Shown here in pieces: positions 4,803 to 5,117 of a stretch of DNA of 5,117 nt. Under the pieces are notes generated by a model, which searched no databases, had not been told where the DNA came from, and saw only the letters and a program-made list of their open reading frames with translations. The translations under genes and the position numbers were made by a program. Source of the DNA: an uncultured bacterium. Lineage in GTDB: Bacteria > Patescibacteriota > Minisyncoccia > Phycocordibacterales > PALSA-1337. The stretch is taken from NCBI GenBank assembly GCA_903905325.1, contig CAIVGA010000004.1:1-5117 (forward strand), in the 5' to 3' direction. Positions within the stretch are counted from its first letter, which is position 1; each line of letters begins with the position of its first letter.

Positions 4803-5024
4803 ATGAAACACCTAAAAATCCAAGCATACCCAGATTCTTCAAAAGAGTCTGTCATGAAAAAGGATAAAGACCGTCTTATTATACGAGTACGCGAACCTGC
4901 AGAAAACAACAAGGCCAATGATAGGATACTTGAAATTTTACGAAACTTGTATCCCAGTGCAATTATTCGCCTGACAAAAGGGCACCATTCTTCTCACAAG
5001 ATCGTATCAATAGTAGAGAAATGA
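4803..5024 (+). CDS. DUF167/YggU-family protein
   Basis: The 73-residue product matches the small DUF167 (YggU) fold. It has an opening beta-strand (LKIQAYPDSSKESV), a second strand (DRLIIRVREPA), the family signature A-E-N-N-K-A-N-D (usually G-K-A-N) leading into a helix, and the final GHHSSHKIVSI, corresponding to the usual G-x-x-S-R-x-K. The biochemical role of this widespread family is not established. The frame is open back to ATG 4734, which would add 23 residues with no family resemblance. ATG 4803 (or 4800) is chosen because members normally begin right at the first strand. No start has a convincing Shine-Dalgarno sequence, so 4734 and 4779 remain possible. The gene is divergent from tRNA-Asn and is followed by the hibernation-factor gene 48 nt later. 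Confidence 0.82.
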   Translation: MKHLKIQAYPDSSKESVMKKDKDRLIIRVREPAENNKANDRILEILRNLYPSAIIRLTKGHHSSHKIVSIVEK

Positions 5025-5030
5025 TATAAT
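5022..5030 (+). promoter_or_regulatory. Extended -10 promoter before the hibernation-factor gene
   Basis: TGATATAAT is a perfect extended -10 element (TGnTATAAT) that overlaps the TGA stop of the DUF167 gene. There is no good -35 hexamer, which extended -10 promoters do not need. A start near 5037 would give a leader of about 36 nt before ATG 5073. Confidence 0.5.
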
Positions 5031-5072
5031 AAAACCAGTGAGTAGCAATTATTAAAATTTAAGCAAAATCAC

Positions 5073-5117
5073 ATGAAGATAAATACAAAGACTACAAATA
5101 TCTCACTCACACCACAG
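5073..5117 (+). CDS. Ribosome hibernation promoting factor (HPF/RaiA family), first 15 codons
   Basis: Fifteen codons from ATG 5073 to the window edge read MKINTKTTNISLTPQ. This is the characteristic opening of the HPF/RaiA (sigma-54 modulation) family, whose first beta-strand commonly reads MKI-x-I-K-x-T-N-I-x-L-T-P. Family members bind the small ribosomal subunit in stationary phase and keep ribosomes inactive. Only the first strand is present, so short and long HPF forms cannot be told apart. An extended -10 promoter lies 43 nt upstream. Confidence 0.75.
   Translation, partial: MKINTKTTNISLTPQ

Overview
This AT-rich window looks like a chromosomal piece of a streamlined bacterium, most likely a Patescibacterium (Candidate Phyla Radiation, CPR). 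That assignment is inference. It rests on short tightly packed genes, very small basic or single-membrane-segment proteins, a receiver-only response regulator, a lycopene-cyclase-domain membrane protein, almost no recognisable Shine-Dalgarno sequences, and a self-splicing intron in a tRNA gene. No marker gene here fixes the taxon.

Left part (1-880, + strand): the C-terminal end of a DoxX-like membrane protein, a 45-residue one-segment membrane protein with a Lys/Gly/Asp tail, a 37-residue very basic protein, and a stand-alone receiver-domain response regulator. Centre (890-2641, - strand): a likely two-gene operon, a lycopene-cyclase-domain membrane protein followed 9 nt later by mltG (endolytic murein transglycosylase). 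It is driven by a good sigma70-type promoter at 2676-2704. The mltG stop meets the response-regulator stop convergently, 11 nt apart.

Insertion (2760-3762): a complete IS30-family element of about 1.0 kb with one intact DDE transposase and 13-bp terminal inverted repeats (12/13 match). It appears to have split a small + strand gene. The 3' part is readable at 3763-3961, and a possible 14-codon 5' part lies at 2718-2759. A strong two-way terminator hairpin (3976-4017) follows, inside a 104-bp stretch bounded by imperfect inverted repeats.

Right part: the most unusual feature is a tRNA-Asn(GTT) gene on the - strand (4085-4678) split inside its anticodon by a 519-nt group I intron resembling subgroup IC3. 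The P, Q, R and S core elements are readable. The intron encodes an HNH-family homing endonuclease (4312-4614) that seems to have lost its catalytic His motif, so it is probably a decaying mobile intron that must still splice to give functional tRNA-Asn. Divergent from it on the + strand are a DUF167/YggU-family protein and, at the window edge, the first 15 codons of a ribosome hibernation factor (HPF/RaiA) behind an extended -10 promoter.

The window holds two kinds of mobile DNA in a housekeeping setting: an IS that probably destroyed a small gene, and an intron tolerated in a tRNA gene because it removes itself. I found no CRISPR array, defence island or biosynthetic cluster.
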